A stretch of DNA of 64,000 nucleotides from Cepaea nemoralis (GCA_014155875.1 JACEFZ010018349.1:186001-250000), one strand, 5' to 3'. Shown: positions 9,892 to 21,572, numbered from the stretch's first letter. Notes: generated from the letters alone by a model not told the origin. Numbers and translations are program-made.

Positions 9892-12563
9892 ATGGCTACT
9901 CGTACTTTAGATTTAGCTAAGGTGCGGGCATCTGCAACTGAGATGGGATTGGAAGGTGAGGAGTTCAAAGCCTATGTACTGGAAGTAGAGAGAAACTTCA
10001 GAGCAGAAGAGAGGGAGAGAAGAAAGTCAGAAATTGAGCTTGAAGCTCGAAAGGTAGCACTTGAAGAGCAAAAGTTGGTGGCAGACCAACAGGCACAAAA
10101 ACTGGCAGCTGACCTAGAGTCTAAGAAATTAGATGCTAGGAAGTTGGAAATGGAACATGAGTTCCGTATGAAGCAACTTGAGGTAGAGGCTAAATCTGTT
10201 GGTGATTCTGAGGGAGCAGTAGGTGGAGTAGCTTTACCTAGCTCATCAGTAGCCAGCAGACCAGCTTACCATGCTATGAAATGGCCGTTTCCACCATTTG
10301 AACCGGACCAAGAGAAGATAGATCAATTCTTAGAGAAGTTCGAGGCAATGTGTAAAGCTATGGGTTTAGAGCCTGAGCGTTGGAATCTTAAGCTTTCACA
10401 GGGACTCCGTGGCACCGCGTACGAGGTGTATGCGCGTCTTCCCCCAGGGATGGAAAATGATTATCCAACCCTGAAATCGGCTCTTTTGAAAAGATTCGAA
10501 ATGACAGCCCATGCTTACAGGCGGAGGTTCAGAACTTCCAAGAGAGAACCAGGTGAGATGTTCTCGGCCTATAGTGTGAGGCTGAACTCATACCTGTTGA
10601 AATGGATGGCGTTGGCCAATTTCAAAGAGGATTATGAGAGTCTGAGAGAGTTGATGGTGGTGGATCAAATGAAGATGCAGATGTCCAAGCCTTTAAGGAA
10701 TTTCTTAGGGGAAAATGGGGCGGAAAGGCTAGACATAGTAAATAAGTTAGCTGAAAGGTATGTGGAAGTCTATGGTGAGACTGGGGATTCCAGTCAGACT
10801 GATTCACAGAAAAGGCAGAAGGGGCTTGATCAGAAGCCCAAGACCAAAGGTCCCAAAGAATCATCCAATGTAGCAGATCCTGTGGTAAAAGACTCTGGTA
10901 AGAAACCCGATAAGCAAAGCCCTCCCGCCTCCCCAAAACGGAAGTGGAGTAAGAGGTGGTGTAAGCACTGTAAGTCTCCTTCCCATAATACTGTAGATTG
11001 TCTGAGGAAGCCAAAGGACTTGCACTTTGCGTGTCTCGCCTCTAATAGGGGTAGACCTAGCGAGACCACACCTAAGGGTCGGGAGAAACCAAAGTCTGAG
11101 AAATCACCTGTGATCGAAACGATAGAGGTGAATGGGAAGCAGGTGGAATGTCTATACGATACAGGATTGCAGTTTGAAGCTGTAATCTCATCCCACCTTG
11201 TGAGCCCAGGGCAGCTCACCGGCGAGACAAGAGAATTTCAGCTGGCCATGAGGAGCTCCGTAGCTATGGACTTGCCGATTGCTCGGATTGACATTCGGTG
11301 CAGGTACGTTACGGGTAGCATCCAGGCGGCTGTGCTGCCTGATCCTATTTACCCTTTGATCCTCGGTCGTCCGCGTGTATTCCTGGGGGACCCCAGGGAA
11401 CATTGTCTAGTGAGCGCTAGGCAGGCCAGGGCTAAGGATGGAGAAAGGCAGTGTGGTAAGTAAATAGACCATTCTCTTGCGAGGTTAGTGAGCAGTGCTC
11501 AAAGTAGGGACCAGACTTTGCGTCCTTACTTACTGGAGGTGTCCCAAAGCTCTGTACCCGCCAACTCCGGGTCAGTTCTATGTAGAAAACCGTTTGCTTT
11601 ATCGTAGAGCCGGGCAAGGGGATAGCCAGTACGGTCAGATGGTAGTCCCTACTGACTACAGATCCCGCTTGATACATAGAGTGCATACCTTATCCTTAAC
11701 TGGACATAAGGATGTGGGGGCAACAGTCCAGTGTCTTTCCAGCCACTACCACTGGCCTGGAATGACAGGCGACGTGCGGAGATATATCCGGTCGTGCCCA
11801 AAGTGTTGTCTGGCAGCACCAAAGCACAGGACCAGAAACGGTTTATCTCTGCAGATTGGAGATAGGGTTCTCGCGCTTCTCCCAATCGAGGGGGTGGAAT
11901 TCGAACTCGGATGGCAGGGCCCTTTTCCTGTGGAACGGATAATGTCCCGATCCACGTATGAGGTGAAGGTCCGCGGGGAATTGCGTAAGTTCCATTGTAC
12001 TCTCCTTCAGAATTTGGAGAGGTCCGAGGTAGTTTCTCCACAAAGTAGTGCGACTACCATCGCGCTAGATTCGGTTCTGGGTCCAGACGAGGGCGAGGAA
12101 GACTCAGTCCTACGCAGTACATCCTGTGGGGAGGGTCTGCGGTCTCCTGAGCGTTCAACCGTAGATAGGGCGAACAGGCTCCGTCGGGAAGAGGCCCATG
12201 GTGTTAAGCACACTGGGAATCGAGGTCGGACAGGCGAAGTCACATCTGGCACGACGGGATCGTCGGGTGACTCGATACGCCGACAGGCTCACTGTCCTTA
12301 CTCGCGGGAGAGAAGGACAGGAGCAAGGGTACTCCAGACGAACCTGGAGTAAGCGACCATTCATTTCGGTCGACATCCGCGAACAGTCCACGAGGGTGAT
12401 GCCGAGTCGGGATAGGAGAAATCCTATTGTCGGAAGGGACGAACGAACCCTCAGTAAAGTAACCGATGGCCTACACCAGGTGGATGCGGAACAGTCCAGT
12501 GTAGACAGATCCGGTAAGCCAATCACCAGGCCGTTACGTTTCGGACCTAATCGCTGGAGATAA
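9892..12563 (+). pseudogene. Unit 3 polyprotein, broken by a nonsense codon and two frameshifts
   Basis: The start at 9892 is equivalent to unit 2. The frame covers coiled coil, capsid, knuckle and a DTG protease and stops at 11461-11463. There, TTA in the other units has become TAA. Two later single-base insertions (near 11555 and near 12315) break the integrase finger/GPY/F part again. The truncated product would be a 523-residue Gag-protease. Amino-acid markers (NTVDC, SNRGRP, TRNGL) group it with unit 2, but SSSVASR near residue 120 is shared with unit 4. That mixed pattern suggests recombination between units. Confidence 0.88.
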
Positions 12564-12736
12564 CGTATGTTGGAGGCGGTGGTTGGTGATCCAGCATCCA
12601 TACCATTCTGGTGGATCTCCCCAGAGAAAGTGAACGTTATGGAACGTCTTTTCCTGGGAAATCCAATCTCGATAGAGTAGAGGTTCAGAGTTCAGACCGA
12701 TCTTTGTCTAGTGAGTTCGACCGGGTCGACCATCTT

Positions 12737-12745
12737 AAGTGGGGG
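12737..12745 (+). other. Polypurine tract of unit 3
   Basis: AAGTGGGGG lies just upstream of LTR 3, as in the other units. Confidence 0.65.
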
Positions 12746-12749
12746 CCTA

Positions 12750-14648
12750 TGTGACGAAACGGCTACAGATCGGCAATCTCTGCATAATAGCCCTTTGAAG
12801 GGAGTGCGAGGCGTTGGTCTCCCTTGAAATTAATATCAATTAATAGGGGATTTCCCTAGAAACGTAGTGCGGGGCGGAGCTATTCTAGTTATTTATAGAA
12901 CAATCTAGAATGTTCCCTCAAGTGCGTACGTGGGAAATAGCTCTAAGTTCACGAGTGCTTCAGGCAGCACGGGTTGGTGGAACTTATCGTGACTCTGGTT
13001 TTCTTCATGAATCATGAAAGTCACGCGGCCCGTGTAGGCGAGTGGAAGGCGCACTGACATTGTCGTGGTCGAGTCGCCCACCAAATCTCAGCGTGAACAG
13101 ATCGCAGCCAACAGGCTGATGTAATTTTGATGTCACTATTCGCGGCCAGTGCGGACATCTGCAGTCAAGGTTGTGATTCTTCAATCACAGGATCTGTTAT
13201 TACTATACAGAAGAAGATTCAAGAGCTTCACCATGAGCTCTATGGGCCCACTCATTCCAGTGCCTATCCAGAAGTTGATTGAGGCCATACTGGGAGTGGT
13301 CGTCTGATTCTGCGAGATCAATGTTGGAAGGAGCTGAGTGCTGAATAAGTCGGTAGGTCTAGGTTAGGACCTCCGTCAAGAGTCCGACGAGTGTCATCCG
13401 ATCCTGAGAGGATCCAACACTGAAACGTCTGGTGATTCTAGCCAGTGAAGCACTGGTGACATTCAACCTCAGGGTAAACCTTGGTGATTGCAAGGTCAGG
13501 AACTTTCAAGTTGAGCAAAGTGATCATTGTTACCGGTCACCATGACCTGTGTTATATGCTTCTGGCCCGGCTGGGTTATGGGACACCATGTATCAAGTGA
13601 TGCTTAAATAGTGTTTCTACATTGGTTACCTTTATGAAGCCAACATGTGGTCCAGTGACCTAGGACATTGATTACAACATTGGTGGGAACACCAGAGTGA
13701 CATGTTTGTTAAGGTAGGGAGCTACCTCATGCCAATGTGATGAACTGTTGACAATGTTTGTTAAGGTAGGGAGCTACCTCATGCCATCGTGGTGAACTGT
13801 TGACAGTGTATGCTAGGTTGTGATTACTACCCATTGATCAGGGTAGTTACATGAGACTGTGTGAAGATCTATTTGTCCAAGGACATGAAATCAAGGTGAG
13901 GTGTTTAATCACCTGATAGACTTTACCAGTGACATTGTGTGTTCATGTGGAGCAACCGCCCATTTTGTAGGTGACATATCAGTGTGTGGGGCACTTATGA
14001 GATAGAAGTGTGACCAGGCTCTTGTGTATTTTGAGACGGTGCTACATGTACTTTTTCGGCAAGTGGGAGACCGCTAATGTTCTAGGGTCGGCCCAGACTT
14101 CATCAGGAGTGTGACGAGTGAAATAGTACGACAGCAAGGAAGGATCCTTGTTCATCGGTGCAGTGTCAGTCAGGCAGTGGTACTGCGCTTGATCAGCCCG
14201 TGATTGGTTCTCTGTGTGAAGAGGGAACTTTGGAGAGGCAGCAGACCTTGGAGTTCCAGTCCACTGGAGGAGCCTGGGTGAGTCGCTACCACGACTGGAC
14301 AACCGCACGAGCTATCGTCCGCCTCCATGATGATGAATACTCATCTGCATCTCTGATATTGTACATAGTTCTTCTAGTCTGGCTTTCAGCCATCCTTCTC
14401 TGTGTTGTGGTTGACGTAGTTCAGAATTAAATTTTTGTTCTCTTAGCTATGACTTTGTGCAGTGATATGACTGGTGTCTGGTCCGAGCCCCCTTGGGGTT
14501 TGGAACCCTAGGTGAGGGAGGGGAGGTTAAGCTGTCCCGGCTTGTGTGGGGCCTGGTAGATGTAGAGTGCTATTGAGGTGGTTGGAGCAAAGGCAGGGGA
14601 TAGTATCTATCGTGGCAAACCAGACCAAGCCCCGGCGGTCTTGTCACA
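12750..14648 (+). mobile_element. LTR 3, shared by units 3 and 4
   Basis: A 1,899-bp copy, TGTGAC to GTCACA, with small indels relative to LTR 1 (TCGAGTCGCCC near 13070, and AGCCAGTG lacking two bases near 13440). It is closest to LTR 2. The 90-codon frame lies at 14158-14430. Confidence 0.88.
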
Positions 14649-14656
14649 AGATAGAG

Positions 14657-14674
14657 TGGGGGCTCGTCCGGGAT
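14657..14674 (+). other. Primer binding site of unit 4 (tRNA-Pro)
   Basis: The same 18 bases, eight bases after the LTR end. Confidence 0.9.
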
Positions 14675-14892
14675 CTTCTCTTTGTTCTGACATCTCGTAG
14701 GAATAGGTTATAGTGTCATCTGTCCTATACCTATTGTCTACTTGACGAGTAGGGCTACTGATACCTTTCTCTTCGACGTGGACAGACATTTAGTTAAGTT
14801 AGTATAGATACATAGTTACAGTGTTGGTTGGAGAACAGTTAGCATTGTGATTGAGTATTGCATATCTATACTGATACTAAGTTACACTAAGC

Positions 14893-17562
14893 ATGGCTAC
14901 TCGTACTTTAGATTTAGCTAAGGTGCGGGCATCTGCAACTGAGATGGGATTGGAAGGTGAGGAGTTCAAAGCCTATGTACTGGAAGTCGAGAGAGACTTC
15001 AGAGCAGAAGAGAGGGAGAGAAGAAAGTCAGAAATTGAGCTTGAAGCTCGAAAGGTAGCACTTGAAGAGCAAAAGTTGGTGGCAGACCAACAGGCACAAA
15101 AACTGGCAGCTGACCTAGAGTCTAAGAAATTAGATGCTAGGAAGTTGGAAATGGAACATGAGTTCCGTATGAAGCAACTTGAGGTAGAGGCTAAATCTGT
15201 TGGTGATTCTGAGGGAGCAGTAGGTGGAGTAGCTTTACCTAGCTCATCAGTAGCCAGCAGACCAGCTTACCATGCTATGAAATGGCCGTTTCCACCATTT
15301 GAACCGGACCAAGAGAAGATAGATCAATTCTTAGAGAAGTTCGAGGCAATGTGTAAAGCTATGGGTTTAGAGCCTGAGCGTTGGAATCTTAAGCTTTCAC
15401 AGGGACTCCGTGGCACCGCGTACGAAGTGTATGCGCGTCTTCCCCCAGGGATGGAAAATGATTATCCAACCCTGAAATCGGCTCTTTTGAAAAGATTCGA
15501 AATGACAGCCCATGCTTACAGGCGGAGGTTCAGAACTTCCAAGAGAGAACCAGGTGAGATGTTCTCGGCCTATAGTGTGAGGCTGAACTCATACCTGTTG
15601 AAATGGATGGCGTTGGCCAATTTCAAAGAGGATTATGAGAGTCTGAGAGAGTTGATGGTGGTGGATCAAATGAAGATGCAGATGTCCAAGCCTTTAAGGA
15701 ATTTCTTAGGGGAAAATGGGGCGGAAAGGCTAGACATAGTAAATAAGTTAGCTGAAAGGTATGTGGAAGTCTATGGTGAGACTGGGGATTCCAGTCAGAC
15801 TGATTCACAGAAAAGGCAGAAGGGGCTTGATCAGAAGCCCAAGACCCAAGGTCCCAAAGAATCATCCAATGTAGCAGATCCTGTGGTAAAAGACTCTGGT
15901 AAGAAACCCGATAAGCAAAGCCCTCCCGCCTCCCCAAAACGGAAGTGGAGTAAGAGGTGGTGTAAGCACTGTAAGTCTCCTTCCCATAATACTATAGATT
16001 GTCTGAGGAAGCCAAAGGACTTGCACTTTGCGTGTCTCGCCTCTATTAGGGGTAGACCTAGCGAGACCACACCTAAGGGTCGGGAGAAACCAAAGTCTGA
16101 GAAATCACCTGTGATCGAAACGATAGAGGTGAATGGGAAGCAGGTGGAATGTCTATACGATACAGAATTGCAGTTTGAAGCTGTAATCTCATCCCACCTT
16201 GTGAGCCCAGGGCAGCTCACCGGCGAGACAAGAGAATTCCAGCTGGCCATGAGGAGCTCCGTAGCTATGGACTTGCCGATTGCTCGGATTGACATTCGGT
16301 GCAGGTACGTTACGGGTAGCATCCAGGCGGCGGTGCTGCCTGATCCTATTTACCCTTTGATCCTCGGTCGTCCGCATGTATTCCTGGGGGACCCCAGGGA
16401 ACATTGTCTAGTGAGCGCTAGGCAGGCCAGGGCTAAGGATGGAGAAAGGCAGTGTGGTAAGTTAATAGACCATTCTCTTGCGAGGTTAGTGAGCAGTGCT
16501 CAAAGTAGGGACCAGACTTTGCGTCCTTACTTACTGGAGGTGTCCCAAAGCTCTGACCCGCCAACTCCGGGTCAGTTCTATGTAGAAAACCGGTTGCTTT
16601 ATCGTAGAGCCGGGCAAGGGGATAGCCAGTACGGTCAGATGGTAGTCCCTACTGACTACAGATCCCGCTTGATACATAGAGTGCATACCTTATCCTTAAC
16701 TGGACATAAGGATGTGGAGGCAACAGTCCAGTGTCTTTCCAGCCACTACCACTGGCCTGGAATGACAGGCGACGTGCGGAGATATATCCGGTCGTGCCCA
16801 AAGTGTTGTCTGGCAGCACCAAAGCACAGGACCAAAAACGGTTTGTCTCTGCAGATTGGAGATAGGGTTCTCGCGCTTCTCCCAATCGAGGGGGCGGAAT
16901 TCGAACTCGGATGGCAGGGCCCTTTTCCTGTGGAACGGATAATGTCCCGATCCACGTATGAGGTGAAGATCCGCGGAGAATTGCGTAAGTTCCATTGTAC
17001 TCTCCTTCAGAATTTGGAGAGGTCCGAGGTAGTTTCTCCACAAAGTAGTGCGACTACCATCGCGCTAGATTCGGTTCTGGGTCCAGACGAGGGCGAGGAA
17101 GACTCAGTCCTACACAGTACATCCTGTGGGGAGGGTCTGCGGTCTCCTGAGCGTTCAACCGTAGATAGGGCGAACAGGCTCCGTCGGGAAGAGGCCCATG
17201 GTGTTAAGCACACTGGGAATCGAGGTCGGACAGGCGAAGTCACATCTGGCACGACGGGATCGTCGGGTGACTCGATACGCCGACAGGCTCACTGTCTTTA
17301 CTCGCGGGAGAGAAGACAGGAGCAGGGGTACTCCAGACGAACCTGGAGTAAGCGACCATTAATTTCGGTCGACATCCGCGAACAGTCCACGAGGGTGATG
17401 CCGAGTCGGGATAGGAGAAATCCTATTGTCGGAAGGGACGAACGAACCCTCAGTAAAGTAACCGATGGCCTACACCAGGTGGATGCGGAACAGTCCAGTG
17501 TAGACAGATCCGGTAAGCCAATCACCAGGCCGTTACGTTTCGGACCTAATCGCTGGAGATAA
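14893..17562 (+). CDS. Unit 4 Gag-protease-integrase-remnant polyprotein, complete (889 codons)
   Basis: This is the only complete uninterrupted frame of the element. In order: coiled coil rich in E, K and R (about 33-100); Gag capsid-like region (130-295) with a YRRRFRTSKREPGE stretch like SCAN/gypsy Gag; basic linker; CCHC knuckle C357-C360-H365-C370; retropepsin (about 408-495) with D423-T424 and distal I490-L491-G492; integrase zinc finger H598, H605, C635, C638; GPY/F module G676-P677-F678; basic tail ending near 889. Reverse transcriptase and RNase H should lie between about 500 and 540, and the integrase DDE core near 645-652. Both are missing without loss of frame. The protease triad is DTE, not DTG, because of one G-to-A change, so self-processing is probably lost. 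Full gypsy polyproteins are much longer. It must depend on an autonomous relative for reverse transcription and integration. Confidence 0.88.
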   Translation: MATRTLDLAKVRASATEMGLEGEEFKAYVLEVERDFRAEERERRKSEIELEARKVALEEQKLVADQQAQKLAADLESKKLDARKLEMEHEFRMKQLEVEAKSVGDSEGAVGGVALPSSSVASRPAYHAMKWPFPPFEPDQEKIDQFLEKFEAMCKAMGLEPERWNLKLSQGLRGTAYEVYARLPPGMENDYPTLKSALLKRFEMTAHAYRRRFRTSKREPGEMFSAYSVRLNSYLLKWMALANFKEDYESLRELMVVDQMKMQMSKPLRNFLGENGAERLDIVNKLAERYVEVYGETGDSSQTDSQKRQKGLDQKPKTQGPKESSNVADPVVKDSGKKPDKQSPPASPKRKWSKRWCKHCKSPSHNTIDCLRKPKDLHFACLASIRGRPSETTPKGREKPKSEKSPVIETIEVNGKQVECLYDTELQFEAVISSHLVSPGQLTGETREFQLAMRSSVAMDLPIARIDIRCRYVTGSIQAAVLPDPIYPLILGRPHVFLGDPREHCLVSARQARAKDGERQCGKLIDHSLARLVSSAQSRDQTLRPYLLEVSQSSDPPTPGQFYVENRLLYRRAGQGDSQYGQMVVPTDYRSRLIHRVHTLSLTGHKDVEATVQCLSSHYHWPGMTGDVRRYIRSCPKCCLAAPKHRTKNGLSLQIGDRVLALLPIEGAEFELGWQGPFPVERIMSRSTYEVKIRGELRKFHCTLLQNLERSEVVSPQSSATTIALDSVLGPDEGEEDSVLHSTSCGEGLRSPERSTVDRANRLRREEAHGVKHTGNRGRTGEVTSGTTGSSGDSIRRQAHCLYSRERRQEQGYSRRTWSKRPLISVDIREQSTRVMPSRDRRNPIVGRDERTLSKVTDGLHQVDAEQSSVDRSGKPITRPLRFGPNRWR

Positions 17563-17748
17563 CGTATGTTGGAGGCGGTGGTTGGTGATCCAGCATCCAT
17601 ACCATTCTGGTGGATCTCCCCCAGAGAAAGTGAACGTTATGGAACGTCTTTTCCGGGAAATCCAATCTCGATAGAGTAGAGGTTCAGAGTTCAGACCGAT
17701 CTTTGTCTAGTGAGTTCGACCGGGTCGACCATCTTAAGTGGGGGCCTA
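17563..17748 (+). other. Unit 4 3' untranslated region with polypurine tract
   Basis: There is no frame. AAGTGGGGG at 17736-17744 precedes the last forward LTR. Confidence 0.65.
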
Positions 17749-19647
17749 TGTGACGAAACGGCTACAGATCGGCAAATCTCTGCATAATAGCCCTTTGAAG
17801 GGAGTGCGAGGCGTTGGTCTCCCTTGAAATTAATATCAATTAATAGGGGATTTCCCTAGAAACGTAGTGCGGGGCGGAGCTATTCTAGTTATTTATAGAA
17901 CAATCTAGAATGTTCCCTCAAGTGCGTACGTGGGAAATAGCTCTAAGTTCACGAGTGCTTCAGGCAGCACGGGTTGGTGGAACTTATCGTGACTCTGGTT
18001 TTCTTCATGAAACATGAAAGTCACGCGGCCCGTGTAGGCGAGTGGCAGGCGCACTGACATTGTCGTGGTCGGTCGCCCACCAAATCTCAGCGTGAACAGA
18101 TCGCAGCCAACAGGCTGATGTAATTTTGATGTCACTATTCGCGGCCAGTGCGGACATCTGCAGTCAAGGTTGTGATTCTTCAATCACAGGATCTGTTATT
18201 ACTATACAGAAGAAGATTCAAGAGCTTCACCATGAGCTCTATGGGCCCACTCATTCCAGTGCCTATCCAGAAGTTGATTGAGGCCATACTGGGAGTGGTC
18301 GTCTGATTCTGCGAGATCAATGTTGGAAGGAGCTGAGTGCTGAATAAGTCGGTAGGTCTAGGTTAGGACCTCCGTCAAGAGTCCGACGAGTGTCATCCGA
18401 TCCTGAGAGGATCCAACACTGAAACGTCTGGTGATTCTAGCCAGTGAAGCACTGGTGACATTCAACCTCAGGGTAAACCTTGGTGATTGCAAGGTCAGGA
18501 ACTTTCAAGTTGAGCAAAGTGATCATTGTTACCGGTCACCATGACCTGTGTTATATGCTTCTGGCCCGGCTGGGTTATGGGACACCATGTATCAAGTGAT
18601 GCTTAAATAGTGTTTCTACATTGGTTACCTTTATGAAGCCAACATGTGGTCCAGTGACCTAGGACATTGATTACAACATTGGTGGGAACACCAGAGTGAC
18701 ATGTTTGTTAAGGTAGGGAGCTACCTCATGCCAATGTGATGAACTGTTGACAATGTTTGTTAAGGTAGGGAGCTACCTCATGCCATCGTGGTGAACTGTT
18801 GACAGTGTATGCTAGGTTGTGATTACTACCCATTGATCAGGGTAGTTACATGAGACTGTGTGAAGATCTATTTGTCCAAGGACATGGAAACAAGGTGAAG
18901 GTGTTTAATCACCTGATAGACTTTACCAGTGACATTGTGTGTTCATGTGGAGCAACCGCTCATTTTGTAGGTGACATATCAGTGTGTGGGTCACTTATGA
19001 GATAGAAGTGTGACCAGGCTCTTGTGTATTTTGATACGGTGCTACATGTACTTTTTCTGCAAGTGGGAGACCGCTAATGTTCTAGGGTCGGCCCAGACTT
19101 CATCAGGAGTGTGACGAGAGAATAGTACGACAGCAAGGAAGGATCCTTGTTCATCGGTGCAGTGTCAGTCAGGCAGTGGTACTGCGCTTGATCAGCCCGT
19201 GATTGGTTCTCTGTGTGAAGAGGGAACTTTGGAGAGGCAGCAGACCTTGGAGTTCCAGTCCACTGGAGGAGCCTGGGTGAGTCGCTACCACGACTGGACA
19301 ACCGCACGAGCTATCGTCCGCCTCCATGATGATGAATACTCATCTGCATCTCTGATATTGTACATAGTTCTTCTAGTCTGGCTTTCAGCCATCCTTCTCT
19401 GTGTTGTGGTTGACGTAGTTCAGAATTAAATTTTTGTTCTCTTAGCTATGACTTTGTGCAGTGATATGACTGGTGTCTGGTCCGAGCCCCCTTGGGGTTT
19501 GGAACCCTAGGTGAGGGAGGGGAGGTTAAGCTGTCCCGGCTTGTGTGGGGCCTGGTAGATGTAGAGTGCTATTGAGGTGGTTGGAGCAAAGGCAGGGGAT
19601 AGTATCTATCGTGGCAAACCAGTCCAAGCCCCGGCGGTCTTGTCACA
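17749..19647 (+). mobile_element. LTR 4, last forward LTR of the array
   Basis: A 1,899-bp copy, TGTGAC to GTCACA, followed by AGATAGAG and only the first five bases of a primer site (TGGGG) before sequence inverts at 19661. Its TGGCAGGCGC state matches LTR 1 and the inverted LTR. TTAGGACC and CTGAGAGG match LTRs 2 and 3. The 90-codon frame lies at 19157-19429. Confidence 0.88.
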
Positions 19648-19670
19648 AGATAGAGTGGGGAACTCTATCT
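19648..19670. other. Palindrome centre joining forward and inverted LTRs
   Basis: The forward side reads AGATAGAGTGGGG and the inverted side AACTCTATCT. AGATAGAGT faces ACTCTATCT across about five bases (GGGGA), so nearly the whole 3.9 kb from 17749 to 21572 can fold back on itself. Confidence 0.85.
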
Positions 19671-21572
19671 TGTGACAAGACCGCCGGGGCTTGGACTGGT
19701 TTGCCACGATAGATACTATCCCCTGCCTTTGCTCCAACCACCTCAATAGCACTCTACATCTACCAGGCCCCACACAAGCCGGGACAGCTTAACCTTCCCT
19801 CCCTCACCTAGGGTTCCAAACCCCAAGGGGGCTCGGACCAGACACCAGTCATATCACTGCACAAAGTCATAGCTAAGAGAACAAAAATTTAATTCTGAAC
19901 TACGTCAACCACAACACAGAGAAGGATGGCTGAAAGCCAGACTAGAAGAACTATGTACAATATCAGAGATGCAGATGAGTATTCATCATCATGGAGGCGG
20001 ACGATAGCTCGTGCGGTTGTCCAGTCGTGGTAGCGACTCGCCCAGGCTCCTCCAGTGGACTGGAACTCCAAGGTCTGCTGCCTCTCCAAAGTTTCCTCTT
20101 CACACAGAGAACCAATCACGGGCTGATCAAGCGCAGTACCACTGCCTGACTGACACTGCACCGATGAACAAGGATCCTTCCTTGCTGTCGTCCTATATCT
20201 CTCGTCACACTCCTGATGAAGTCTGGGCCGACCCTAGAACTATTAGCGGTCTCCCACTTGCCGAAAAAGTACATGTAGCACCGTATCAAAATACACAAGA
20301 GCCTGGTCACACTTCTATCTCATAAGTGACCCACACACTGATATGTCACCTACAAAATGAGCGGTTGCTCCACATGAACACACAATGTCACTGGTAAAGT
20401 CTATCAGGTGACTTAAACACCTTCACCTTGTTTCCATGTCCTTGGACAAATAGATCTTCACACAGTCTCATGTAACTACCCTGATCAATGGGTAGTAATC
20501 ACAACCTAGCATACACTGTCAACAGTTCACCACGATGGCATGAGGTAGCTCCCTACCTTAACAAACATTGTCAACAGTTCATCACATTGGCATGAGGTAG
20601 CTCCCTACCTTAACAAACATGTCACTCTGGTGTTCCCACCAATGTTGTAATCAATGTCCTAGGTCACTGGACCACATGTTGGCTTCATAAAGGTAACCAA
20701 TGTAGAAACACTATTTAAGCATCACTTGATACATGGTGTCCCATAACCCAGCCGGGCCAGAAGCATATAACACAGGTCATGGTGACCGGTAACAATGATC
20801 ACTTTGCTCAACTTGAAAGTTCCTGACCTTGCAATCACCAAGGTTTACCCTGAGGTTGAATGTCACCAGTGCTTCACTAGCTAGAATCACCAGACGTTTC
20901 AGTGTTGGATCCTATCAGGATCGGATGACACTCGTCGGACTCTTGACGGAGGTCATAACCTAGACCTACCGACGTATTCAGCACTCAGCTCCTTCCAACA
21001 TTGATCTCGCAGAATCAGACGACCACTCCCAGTATGGCCTCAATCAACTTCTGGATAGGCACTGGAATGAGTGGGCCCATAGAGCTCATGGTGAAGCTCT
21101 TGAATCTTCTTCTGTATAGTAATAACAGATCCTGTGATTGAAGAATCACAACCTTGACTGCAGATGTCCGCACTGGCCGCGAATAGTGACATCAAAATTA
21201 CATCAGCCTGTTGGCTGCGATCTGTTCACGCTGAGATTTGGTGGGCGACCGACCACGACAATGTCAGTGCGCCTGCCACTCGCCTACACGGGCCGCGTGA
21301 CTTTCATGTTTCATGAAGAAAACCAGAGTCACGATAAGTTCCACCAACCCGTGCTGCCTGAAGCACTCGTGAACTTAGAGCTATTTCCCACGTACGCACT
21401 TGAGGGAACATTCTAGATTGTTCTATAAATAACTAGAATAGCTCCGCCCCGCACTACGTTTCTAGGGAAATCCCCTATTAATTGATATTAATTTCAAGGG
21501 AGACCAACGCCTCGCACTCCCTTCAAAGGGCTATTATGCAGAGATTTGCCGATCTGTAGCCGTTTCGTCACA
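19671..21572 (-). mobile_element. Inverted LTR 5 at the right edge of the array
   Basis: A 1,902-bp LTR in reverse orientation ends exactly at the TGTGAC terminus (TCACA at 21568-21572), with no internal element sequence beyond. Host SINE sequence begins at once. It carries LTR 1 variants (TTATGACC, CTGATAGG, AGATATAGGACG when read on its own strand) and not the LTR 4 states, so it is not a simple fold-back copy of its neighbour. The 90-codon frame lies at 19889-20161. Confidence 0.9.

Noticed and set aside
1..21572. Endogenous retrovirus with envelope gene
   Set aside because: The primer site is of a retroviral type, but there is no envelope frame, signal peptide or surface/transmembrane organisation between the polyprotein and the LTR (only 185 bases).
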